NCBI GenBank assembly: GCA_013368375.1
Contig: JAACJP010000047.1
Span: 62,001-126,000, forward strand
DNA: 64,000 bases
Source of the DNA: Tricholomella constricta
Taxonomy: Eukaryota; Basidiomycota; Agaricomycetes; Agaricales; Lyophyllaceae
Direction of reading: 5' to 3'
In this document: positions 1-9,908 of the stretch, in pieces
Position numbering within the stretch: the first letter of the stretch is position 1
Layout of the letters: each line of letters starts with the position of its first letter
Notes under the pieces: model-generated
Told to the model about the DNA's origin: nothing
Seen by the model: the letters and a program-made list of their open reading frames with translations, nothing else
The model's database searches: none
Made by a program: the position numbers and the translations under genes

Positions 1-790
1 CGCTCTCGGTGGTCATTTGTTCGCCTCCGAAACTTATGTTGCACTGCATGCCTTGTATAGCACCAAAACTCATGATTACAGCGAGGGCGTGTATTATGAC
101 CGGATAAAGGGTCTGGGCAGTCGAGGCAGTGGGGACAGGCTGCATGAGCACGACACAGTGCGCGGTGGGTGGGGCAGAATGGCTGGAGGCAGTGGCCGGC
201 AATTGCCGAGGCGCGCTTCCCGCGCCCGCGCGCCAGGTCACAAAGATCCCTGACGCCTTTCAACAGTTCAGCCGCGCCGCCTCCAGAAAATTCAGAATGA
301 GGGAAGATCCAAATTACGCAGCGCGCGCACAAATTTTTGTGGGTGGCGCACTTGTAGTAAATATTTTAGAAATTGAAAGCCGCCCCGAGCGGACTTTTAG
401 CACAGCCACATCAGCCACCCACCCGAACCCGCCACACAAAATTGTCTATAGCTCACTCAAATGTTCACCGATTTTCTTAAAAAAAAGTGCGCGAGCTATC
501 GAATGTATATAAAAACGTCATCCAATACCCAGATCTCGGATGTGGAAGCGTTGAAGACACTCAATAGTGTACTTTCCCACGCTTTTGCCCCTCTTTTCGG
601 TGGTCCATAGCACCCCCGAGAATACATATCTCGTCAAACGGATTAGTGCGCGGGCTAGAGGAGATGTAAAAGTATATATTTTACTGTTGGTTTGACCCTG
701 ATTGCTTGTTTCAATCTTGAGAAAAATCGGGTCCAAAATCTGAATGGATAACGGGTCGTTATCCACTCCGCCAATGACTAGTATTGTTGG
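1..790. other. No recognisable gene
   Basis: Short frames are open here but none shows a domain, intron pattern or composition that I can support as coding. The stretch ends just before the 152-bp tandem repeat. It may hold the edge of a gene lying outside the window, but nothing in it shows that. Confidence 0.4.
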
Positions 791-1160
791 ATCTGGGGCC
801 TTTTAACACTCCTCTTTCACATTACAAAGTTCCAGCGAGAACCGAATAAATGCTACGAAGATACAACATGTCCTCCTCCTGATACGACAACTGATAAGCT
901 CGTAACCCAAGATCCGAGCGCCGGTTCTCTGAGATCTGTTGGATCTGGGGCCTTTTAATACTCTCCTTTCATATTACAAAGTTCCAGCGAGAACCGAATA
1001 AATGCTACGGAGATACAACATGTCCTCCTCCTGATACCCACCACTGATAAGCTCGTAACCCAAGATCCGAGCGCCGGTTCTCGGAGTTTTCTTGCATCTG
1101 GGGCCTTTTAATACTCCTCTTTCAGATTATAAACTTTCCAGCGAGAACCGCATAAATGCT
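791..1160. repeat. 152-bp direct tandem repeat, about 2.4 copies
   Basis: The word ATCTGGGGCCTTTTAA starts at 791, 943 and 1096. Each time it is followed by the same CTCCTTTCA...TTCCAGCGAGAACCG context. The first two units are nearly identical over their whole length, including the GATCCGAGCGCCGGTTCT end. The third is truncated after about 65 bases and drifts into unrelated sequence. Unit spacing is 152 and 153 bp. No reading frame is preserved across units, so it is probably non-coding. Confidence 0.9.
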
Positions 1161-1344
1161 GCCATGCTATTCCCTCATCAGTCATATTTCCACCAAACAT
1201 CTATTATTTTTCCAATTTTAACCCGGTTCTCCGAGCACCACAGCCAACTGAGATTCCTACCCTTCATCCCCATCTTTTGTACCAGCCAGATTGTTGCACC
1301 GTCATGGGGCGCACTGGCCCGGCCAGTGCGCGGCACATTATGTT

Positions 1345-1634
1345 AGGGTACGGGCACGAGGCGGGACAGCCGACGTCGGGGTGTCAGGTCGTCGGGATCG
1401 GCGTCGGGCACGCGCAGGGAAGGAGGGGAAGCAACAGGAAGTGAGTAAGTATGTACACCGACGCTTGGGTCGGAGCGTGGGGTCGGGATCGCGATCGGTC
1501 GGTCGGGGGCGAGCGCATGAGTCGGGGAACGATCTGTGAGCATCGGAGAACGCGAACAGGAGTTCCCCTGACAGACGCTGATCCCGACGACCCAACATCC
1601 TGGCGTCAGCTGTCTCTCCTCATGCCCGTACCCT
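1345..1634. mobile_element. MITE-like element with ~58-bp terminal inverted repeats
   Basis: Bases 1345-1402 (starting AGGGTACGGGCACGAGG) recur in inverted orientation at 1577-1634 (reverse complement starts AGGGTACGGGCATGAGG), with about 80% identity to the shared GGTCGTCGGGATC end. The total length is 290 bp and no transposase is encoded. That is the architecture of a miniature inverted-repeat transposable element. No clear target-site duplication is visible: flanks are TATGTT on the left and GAGCCA on the right. The family is unknown. Confidence 0.6.
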
Positions 1635-2095
1635 GAGCCACGAGGATCGGACAGCATCAGGAACGTGTCCGTACACGCGCCGCACACCATTCATTATTAT
1701 TACATGTACAGTACACTCTATAGCGCTCCGCTGTAAGGGTTGCCCTAACAGATACATTATTTCCTTAGTCCAATGAATGCATTCATAGCTGCTACGCTTC
1801 GTCCCTTGTCCTAAGTCTATTGTCTCAACCTTGACCGTAACACAGAACAGCGTGCGTTTCTCGCTCTCTCTTTGTTTCTCGCTCCCACGCGTTGACTTAC
1901 ACCAATCCACTTACAGGATCACGCCTCCTACGCCCATATCTGCGCCGTCAGAGCCGCAGTCCGCATCCCCTATTTACAAAGTTGGAGTGTATTACTACAG
2001 GAAAATACAGTCGTTTGACCACCGCACCGTGTACAAACACCTCAACTACTACAGATACTCTATCGCTGCTCAACGGCAACCATACCCGCAACTCC

Positions 2096-3482
2096 TCAGT
2101 TGCTTGACCCTGCAGAGCAAGCTTCTGCTCCTGCTCCTGCAACAGGAACAGTTGACTTTGTATTGAAGTGAACCGACCACACCTCCTCATCTGCAGGGTC
2201 ATCCTTCCGGAAGATCGGTGCCCGCGAGTTCAACGACGCCAGCAGAGAATTCGAATACACCTTCCCACTGAAAATGTCCCTAAAGACATCGCACACTTCT
2301 AAGTAATCTTCCAGTGGTGCTAACAGGGACGACAGAATACGCACAGGGCAAAGAAATAACTCCTCGAGGTCATGTACAACACGAGTTCTGCGATGGCAAC
2401 TAAACTTGTCAGGCCTCCTGTTTCTATCGCCATTCGTGCGGCACGATGCAGCACGTGGTTGACAAACTTGAAGTCACTGCTTTGCTTGGACCGTAGCTGC
2501 GCCAGGACCACGTCTTGGTTCAGTTAAAGAAGATGTGGATAGTTTCCGAACATACCTGAACCACCAACGTCACAGTTATGAGAACATCACAAATTATACT
2601 AAGGGAAAGCCATCCCTGCATGCGAATCCACAAGAATATTGGAGTGGTGAGAACTAGGAGGACTGAAGAGAAAATCGATGCGTACAATGAAGGCGCTCCT
2701 CTGAAGCACTTGTCCGTCAACTAAAGATATGTCCAGCTGTAGAAAAAATGTCAAAGCTATGATAAATAGCCAGTTATGACTATGATACCGTGATCCCATA
2801 GCAGAGAGACAAAACGCATGATGTTAGCGCAGCCTGGATGGTCGGAATATCTCATCACATCAGGTATTGATGATATGCAAGCGGAACACGCACCGTAAGA
2901 ATGGCGATGACGAGGGGAGTCAGCGGCCAACGGCCACCCTTTAGAACCCAGATACGGCGAACAAAGAATGACTGAACAATGAACGCGACTGTGTGGAAGA
3001 AGTGTGAGTATCTCGTCCTTGAACAGCAATGGCGAGTTACTTGATCCAGCGAAGGGTGTGTGAGTACCGAGGCTCCAGACAGGATCGCCGAGATGGACTA
3101 AATCACCCCAGCCATAAACAAGGATGTTCCTATGATTGAAGGATGGGGAAGTGAGTATGTATGAGAAAGATTGGCTGAACAGGCGTACCAGACATAATGA
3201 GTCGAAAAGCACGTCTGGATGATATCCAGGAAAAGAACGAGATAAACTAATGTGCGTTTGCCGTTGGAGCTATCGAAGGAATGCAGATATAAAATGGGCA
3301 CGGACCTATCGACTTTATTGCTAGCTTATCTCCTCGAAATGTCAGAGTGTAAAAATACACTTGTACAACGAGGACTCCCATGAGGGCTGTTGAGACGTAG
3401 ACTCAGAAAAATACAATGAGTGTTCGGAGGATTCACTCACCGTAGTTAAAAAGATTCCCGATGAGCTGAGAAGCGATGGCAC
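2096..3482 (-). CDS. DUF6534-type fungal multi-pass membrane protein
   Basis: A spliced minus-strand gene for a 7TM-like membrane protein of the basidiomycete DUF6534 family, whose function is unknown. Recognisable pieces in order are: IASQLIGNLFNY / ALMGVLVVQVYFY; KRTLVYLVLFLDIIQT; YGWGDLVHLGDPVWSLG; VQSFFVRRIWVLKGGRWP; IICDVLITVTLVVQ; MAIETGGLTSLVAIAEL; and GKVYSNSLLASLNSR, the family hallmark near the C-terminus. Introns are evident, for example the donor GTGAGTGAATCC after NLFNY (about 3437) and an acceptor just before GKVYSNS (about 2270). The soluble tail ends at the stop at 2096-2098. The 5' exon with the start codon could not be fixed; it probably lies in 3480-3650. The family call rests on order and spacing of hydrophobic segments recalled from the family. 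Confidence 0.72.
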
Positions 3483-3649
3483 GGGTAAGCACAAGTAAGC
3501 ATAACCAGGAAAAGGGCGCCTACTAAGGGGCCGAGACTACATAACGTGGTCGCGAGTAAGTATCGCCAACCACAGGAAAGGGATCGGACATGGGGACTCA
3601 CAAAGCTGCCAGCGCGGACATGATGAGGCTCGACGGTAGCAGGAGGGAG

Positions 3650-6600
3650 ATGTGATAAAGAGGCAATGCTTGAAGCTTTAAGGGCTGGAGGGGCACATCA
3701 GGAAAATTCACATGTCAAGCTCTTTCGCACCTTATGTATGTGATGAAAGAATCAAAAGTGCCGAAAGGGGCGACACTTTTAAAAGAAGGTCCCACGTCCT
3801 TATAGAAGGTATTTTCACTTTTATAAGTGGCGGAAGGTGTGTAAAAGACACCAAAAGGATCTGTGTAAGGTCTTCAAAAGTGACTTGAAAGTTTCAGATA
3901 GTAGCACTGGTGGGATCGCACAAATGGGGTTTTAAAAGGTATATTTACTTTAGATCATACATAGTTCGTTGTTAAGTAAAAAGAACTACATATCAGTTCA
4001 CATGTGTCCAACTTCTTTTCCATCTGCCATTGGGGTTCCTTCTCGGCGCTCACTGGCAGACGGCAGCTACTTGTACCAACTTGAGCTAACCTCAGCGTCT
4101 ATTCTCATCAACGGTTGTCAACAATGATGCTCCATCTGAATCGTTCATCGACCCAATTATAGACATCGACATTGACAAGGGTTAAACGAATGCTAAAGAA
4201 ACACACCGGTGCCCTCGCAGTGGAGCGATCTTCGATCAGATGCGGCTGGTTGGGAAGTGCAATCGACGTTCTTCAGCTCTCCGATATCTTGAGTACGTCG
4301 TCCAGGAAGGTATTCTTGTAATCCGCGACTGAACGTTTCAGAGTTCGGGGTCAAGTATAGAATAAGGCAAAGATAAACGCACAAGGGAGTTCGCTGACTT
4401 TGAATATCCTGTGTTCTCATCTGTATCGTTTCCGGCCGCTCAAACCCATCCCAGTCCTTTGAACGCCTGTTATGGCCTCTGAAACACCATCGCCGTTGTG
4501 GGCTACCATCTATCTCCAATCACTGGCCGTTAAGTGAATTTACAACCCTAAGGAGGCGCTAGGTCGTGCACTGCAGCGCTTCTTGAGGCTTCTTGACGTA
4601 GCACATGGTCAAGGGCAAGGATCACTGCCAGAATCCAGTGTATTCGCCATCCATCGTGTCGCTGCACTGCAAGGAGGCCGGCTTCTTTGGCTCGATTCTA
4701 TGCTTGGCGGGCCTCAGCTCGTTGATGAACGTTATCAAGAGCATGACCGACGTCAAGCGTCATTCTGAGCTCCATTACACAGAGAGCTGGTCGAAAAGGC
4801 ATTATTAGACATTGTATGTTTCGGAGACTGGTCGCATTCATGAAGGAAGCGTACGTTGACATCCATCTGCTTGTTTTTCATTTCTTCCGTCTTTCACTTT
4901 TAGTTTCAATAGGCGCGTGACGATTAGCATCTACCGCCAGCTCAGTGCCTCCCTCGACTGCCGCCTACGCCGCCTGACTCGCCACCGCCTGCTCGCCACC
5001 ACCCCTCACTCTGCCCCATTCTCCGCTCCCTCATCCGCAAGCCTTGTCCACCACCCCCACTTCCACCGTGCCTGCGTCCATCTCCCCATCGTCTCCTGCT
5101 ATCCCCAGAGCATCATGACCCGAAGGCCGCTCCATCGATCCGCACTTCTGCTCCGGCATCGGTATGTGCAACATTGTCCTCTTCCTCATGCCTAGCAAGC
5201 TCGCCATGCCCTTTGAGTTCTTCGAATATAAGGGCGACCGCGCCCTTGGCTGGGGCCTGCTCCTCCCTACGGGCGGCGGGGACGAGGCCGGATCCTCGAA
5301 TCAGGACGGGTGAGTTCCTTATTCCTTTGCTTGTGGCTGCTTATCTTTCATCTGGTGAGGCCGAGATTTACGATGCCAGATGGGGTGGACGTTGCGACTG
5401 CGAGGACAATTTAAACATTAGAGTGAACCTTGAAAAAGGTACCCAAACCGTATTTGTGTCGCTTTCTTGTTTCCGTCCGAGTCGCCCACGTCCGTTTTCA
5501 CGATTTTCTCTTTTCCCTTATTTTTCCTCACGTGAGACCCATCCATCCCACTCACAGGTGTCTTTATCCTCTTCGGCGCTGGCTGCCTCTCGCTCCACCA
5601 TTCCCAACCACGCCAAACGTTGGGAGGCAATGCAGCGTGCTGGCGGTTGTTGGGGAAAGAGGCAGCGGTGAGTATGTGCGTCGAATCCTTCGTCGCCCCT
5701 TCTGATTCTGATCCTGATCTCCTCTGGTGGTCGAAGTTGATCTATTCGTACGGCCTCGCCGCGTGCCTCTAAGGAGGCCGCCTAAATCATAGCGATCAGC
5801 AGAGAAGGGCTTCGAGGTTTGCCTTGTTATCTTCTTCCATTCCTTTCACTCCTCCCGCCTTACCGCCCCACCATTCCGTACCACCCGAACGCCTCCTGAT
5901 ACCCCTCTCGCTGTTCAAAGAGTTTTGTCGCTTGCAAAGCCTGCAAATTCGTCGCGCAGAAGCACCGGTTCCCCCTCCCCGCGCTCAACGCGGCACATCT
6001 ATTCCAAGCCATCGCGCGCGCTTTTCCAAGCAGCTCCTCCTTGTGCGCGCAGCGCTCGTCAAGCTCCCACTGTATGGTGAAGGCACGGGTGTAGACTCGC
6101 TCGCGTCTGTCGATTCTTGCTGCGCCGACGGACTAGCAGAAGGACAAGGACAAGGAATGTATATTTGTATCGGGTTTCCTCTGGAGATCATTGCGATCAT
6201 GCAATACGTATACAACGTGTTTTCATTCATCGTCTCTCGTCAAGCATTAGCCAGATCATCGCTCGCGCGTTGACGGTTTTCGCGGCTCACTTGATTCGAC
6301 CTTCATAGAACATACCCATCTTCATCGCGAGGTCGTCGTACGCTTGAAGAACTGCGAAAGCTGCCGGAGCGTCTATTAATGAATGCGGCACTAGGATAAT
6401 CGAAACAGTCATGTGCATGTCGCACGAGCGCCGCGCAGTACAATAAGAGAGTATCAACACGAGATTAATTGCACAAAAAGGGTCATCGAAAGCGGTGGGC
6501 GGGAAATCTAGACGTAGACAGAGACGTAGGGGTGCGGGTTAGGAAACAAAACAGTAAAAAAGATACACATCGTAAGAGGAGGGAGAGAAAGCAAATAGAA

Positions 6601-6743
6601 TTCAGGAAGAGCGAAACGATACGAGGAGAGGATAGGAGAGGAGGCCGTTCGTAATGATACAGTCGGTTCGAGTGCAATTGGAGGCGTTACAAGTTATAGT
6701 TCAGTTTCAGTTCGTTGGGTTAGTCATAAAAAGTTCGGCCATA
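3650..6743. other. Gene-poor stretch, only unassigned open frames
   Basis: I see nothing identifiable here. Bases 3720-3930 are a purine-rich, AT-rich stretch full of AAAAG words. An open frame at 4605-4808 (plus) contains a short hydrophobic run (FFGSILCLAGLSSLMNV). Frames around 5150-5680 (plus) contain plausible exon-like pieces (MPSKLAMPFEFFEYKG; VFILFGAGCLSLHH) bounded by GTGAGT donors and a CACAG acceptor. I cannot join these into a convincing gene or name a family. They may be a decayed or lineage-specific gene. Confidence 0.35.
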
Positions 6744-7649
6744 TCAAGCGGTGGCGCGGACGGGAGCAGCAGTACTACGGCGCCATGAGCCGGCGCTTGT
6801 GCTCGCGATGGCACGGTCCTTGCGGGCCCGCGTGCTTGTTGCCTGGGCACGGGCGCGATGGGGAGGAGTGTAGACGGGGACTGGGGCCAGTGCAGAAGCA
6901 GAAGCAGCAGTGGGAACTGTGCGAACCGACAATGCACAACTGGCTGGAGTTGTGGGTGCAGCAGATAAGCGAGGGGCGGCAACGGCACCTCCGCCGAGCA
7001 TGACGCCGCCGGTGAGAACGGTGCTCACGCCGCCTTGGTAAAGGTACTTCGTCGCCGCCTGGGATCTTGGTGCGGATGCGGGAGCCAGCTTGGTCGTGGA
7101 AGGGAGGGAAGAGATGGATGACGCAGATGTGTGGGAGGAGCGGGAGGAGGATGAGAATGCAGAATCGGAGACTGTGGAGGACCGAGAGCTGGGGCGGGAG
7201 CTGGGGGCGTCGAACTCGCCGTCTGAAACGTCGGACTCTGGTTCTGAATCGGCCTCGGGCGCAACAGGGGCTTTGGAAACGAGGATGGCCCTGGATACGT
7301 CGACTTCCTTGCTCGACCAGATAACTCCAACCTGACCAGTGGATTTCTTGATAACGTAGACGCGGGTGGGTTCGATGGTGAGGTCAAAGGCGGCTCCGCC
7401 GAGGGCTTGAAGCCAGTCCGCCCATTTGATACCGAATGCAACGCATGCGAGCTGGATGGGGAGGGGTGGGAGGGAAGTTGTCGTGAAAGACAAGAGTTGC
7501 AGGAGATGGGCACGGGGCGCAAGGGCGGATTGCAGGAAGACTTGCAAAGCAACGAGGGTAGTTGGAGAGTGGACACCAAGGAGAACTAGGGGGCGAGCCA
7601 AGAAGACGGCCGCGGCGTCAAGAGCAGGGGAGGATGCGTTAGGAGACAT
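6744..7649 (-). CDS. BTG/Tob (anti-proliferative) domain-like protein
   Basis: A single-exon 301-residue protein. Residues about 8-120 line up with the BTG/Tob fold: an N-terminal helix pair (LDAAAVFLARPLVLL), then FGIKWADWLQALGG, then FDLTIEPTRVYVIKKSTGQ followed by VGVIWSS. The last parts correspond to the [20 protein letters not shown] region followed by SICVLYE of animal BTG proteins. In animals such proteins bind CAF1/CNOT7 deadenylase and promote mRNA decay. That role here is inference. The rest (about 135-301) is Ser/Ala/Pro/Arg-rich low complexity and likely disordered, ending in a basic tail. The start chosen is the first ATG of the frame (7647-7649). The gene is divergent from the Rab-like gene at 8166. 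Confidence 0.62.
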   Translation of the reverse strand: MSPNASSPALDAAAVFLARPLVLLGVHSPTTLVALQVFLQSALAPRAHLLQLLSFTTTSLPPLPIQLACVAFGIKWADWLQALGGAAFDLTIEPTRVYVIKKSTGQVGVIWSSKEVDVSRAILVSKAPVAPEADSEPESDVSDGEFDAPSSRPSSRSSTVSDSAFSSSSRSSHTSASSISSLPSTTKLAPASAPRSQAATKYLYQGGVSTVLTGGVMLGGGAVAAPRLSAAPTTPASCALSVRTVPTAASASALAPVPVYTPPHRARAQATSTRARKDRAIASTSAGSWRRSTAAPVRATA

Positions 7650-8165
7650 TTAATATCGAGACTTGCGTGAATTGAACGATCGACTTGCGATGCGTGGACG
7701 TGACGGATGCTGATTGGGAAGGAAAGGTCAGTAGGTTTTCCCTTACACCAGATATCTGTGGAACATGCCTGATGAGTTATGGATACAGTGGCAAAAGGAG
7801 ATCAAAGCGCAGAGTCTATGAGAGCGAGATGAGCAAGAGATGTGCAGACGTTTTATCGAACCTAAGGAAAAATCAGGCGATGAGGGAATAGCTGGATAGT
7901 TTCGATGGTATATAAGCCTGAGATGGAAGCGAACGAATACATTTCTGGCGGTCAATGGACAGTGAAATTCACTGGCCATTGTGGCACAGGCACCATTGTT
8001 GTCACGGTCGCTGCCAATATCTTGTCCATATGTGGTGCTATTTGGCAACGGCCTTGAGGCTTGATCTTTCCGTTGGTGACAGACAGCCTGACTGATCGTA
8101 CTTAGCTCTTCATAGCCTAGAAAGCTCAGAACTCATGCTGGGCCAGGACGACGACCGTCAGCAGG
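7650..8165. promoter_or_regulatory. Divergent intergenic promoter region (BTG-like / Rab-like)
   Basis: This 516-bp gap separates the start codons of two divergent genes, so it should hold both promoters. A TATATAA word lies at about 7909-7915 on the plus strand. Short frames inside the gap show no domain. No defined operator can be supported. Confidence 0.45.
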
Positions 8166-9550
8166 ATGCCCATAGTTAAGCTCGTTGTCATTGGCGCGTC
8201 TGGCGTCGGTAAAACAAGCATTCGAGGCCAGGTGCGTAGCCACGTCTTCTATAGATCGTCGAGCACACCTGACCTAGATCTAGTACATCTCCGGACGCTT
8301 CTCGAATGGCTACAGGGCAACTATTGGGGCTGATTTCATCACAAAGACCTTGCCACATCCCAGTAATCCAGCGGAAACAGTCACGCTGCAAATATGGGTC
8401 GGTATCATTCGTTAGATTTCGTGAAGTTGCTTATCGGGTCTTTGGTCAGGATACAGCTGGACAGGAACGGTTCTCGAGCTTGTCGACCGCTTTTTTTCGA
8501 GGTGCAGATGCTGCGTTGCTCATGTTCGATGTCAATACACCGGCAACGATGTTGGCACTCACAAAGTGGTGGGCCGAGTTCCGGGAGAGGGCACCCCTGG
8601 CGGAGGAGGACATGGAGGACTATTGCTGTGTGATTGTCGGGAACAAGACGGACTTGGCTGGCAATGGGGGCAGGAATGGGGAGCAGCCGGTCACGGAAGA
8701 TGAGGCATGGGACTTCTTAAGGGAACTCGTGCCGCCGACGACTAGGTCTCCGTCGCCGATCCTTGGACTAGGTCTTCCGGAACCGCCGTTACCCGACGAG
8801 GAGACTGAAGACGATCCACTCGCGTCCTCACAGGCAACGATACGGCCCCCAGGGACCGTAGAACCCCCCCAATCCACACCTGCACGCTCCGACTCCATCG
8901 CGATCGTTCCCAACAACCAGCATTCCCCAACATCCCCATCCCACTCCCCGAAGCACCGCCTCTCCAAGTCCCGCTCACGCTCCTCATCCCACTTCTACGG
9001 TGGCACGATGACCACCACGCTAACCATATACCACACGCCGTCCTCGTCCATCTTCGACGTCTACCAGTCCGCACGCAGCTCCCCGGAGCCGTGGTCCTCA
9101 TCCTCATCCCCATCCTTATACGCCTCCCCCAGCACCAGCAGCGTCCGCGGTAGGCGCATGACCCAACTTTCGACTGGCAGCGCGAGCTCAGGCAGCGCAG
9201 CCACCATCACTCCCAGCCTCTTTGCCCGCGAACACGCTGCTTCCTCCACCACCACCACCACCACCCCTGAGGATACCCTCGATCAGGAGCTGGAGCCGTT
9301 CTCCGTGCTGCCACCGCCGCCTGCACGCGGCCCAAAGCTGTTTTTTACGTCTGCGAAGACGGGCGAGGGCGTCAGCGAGGTGTTCGAGTACATCGCGAAA
9401 CGGGTGGTGAGGCGGTGGGAGTACGAAGAGCGTATCGAGGCAAGGCGGATGCATATCCGCGAGGCGAGTGCGGCGGACACCATACGCCTTGGACTGGAGG
9501 GCCACCAACGACGACCCGGGACAATGCTGGGTGCTTGTTGTGGGTCATGA
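8166..9550 (+). CDS. Rab7/Ypt7-like small GTPase with a ~190-residue insertion
   Basis: Three exons (8166-8231, 8284-8397, 8450-9550), both introns 52 nt and GT-AG, give 426 residues. All G-box motifs are present: G1 GASGVGKTS, G2 Thr in ATIGADF, G3 WDTAGQE (split by intron 2), G4 NKTD and G5 SAK. Around G2/G3 the sequence resembles Rab7/Ypt7 (IGADF..K, FRGAD, FDVNTP). Typical Rabs are about 200 residues. Here roughly 190 Ser/Pro/Thr-rich residues separate G4 from G5. The C-terminus ends in ACCGS, a CCXX-type prenylation candidate. A role in late-endosome or vacuole trafficking is inferred from family likeness. The disordered insert makes it a divergent paralogue rather than the canonical Ypt7. 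Confidence 0.85.
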
Positions 9551-9908
9551 GGATGTGTGGTTTTTCTTTATTTTTTCTATTATTCGTTTCTCGTTTTTCT
9601 TTTTCTTTTCGTTCTCGTCCTTTCCCAGTTCTATGGAATCATTGTTATAATTAATATACGCATACTACATACATACGGACCTTACCCGTACATATATATC
9701 CAGGCCCACACGATGTACTCTGCGTGTTCACAGATCCCGTGTCCGCAGATCCGACACACGCCCTCTCGCGCTTCAACTACCGTCGACTAACGCGATCTTT
9801 TAGACGCTATCTATCGACGAAGACTTTCAGAGCTCAAGGGCCGGACCTCGATGTCCTCCGTGTTCAAGTGGCGATGAGACTTCGCACCGCGGGCCGTTCG
9901 CAAGACCG

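Noticed and set aside
1291..1690. Overlapping open frames on both strands around 1.3-1.7 kb
   Set aside because: They follow from the inverted-repeat element and its GC-rich ends; peptides are Arg/Gly-rich without a domain.
7025..7579. 184-residue minus frame inside the BTG-like gene
   Set aside because: Pro/Ser-rich shifted frame of the same exon; the 301-residue frame carries the recognisable domain.
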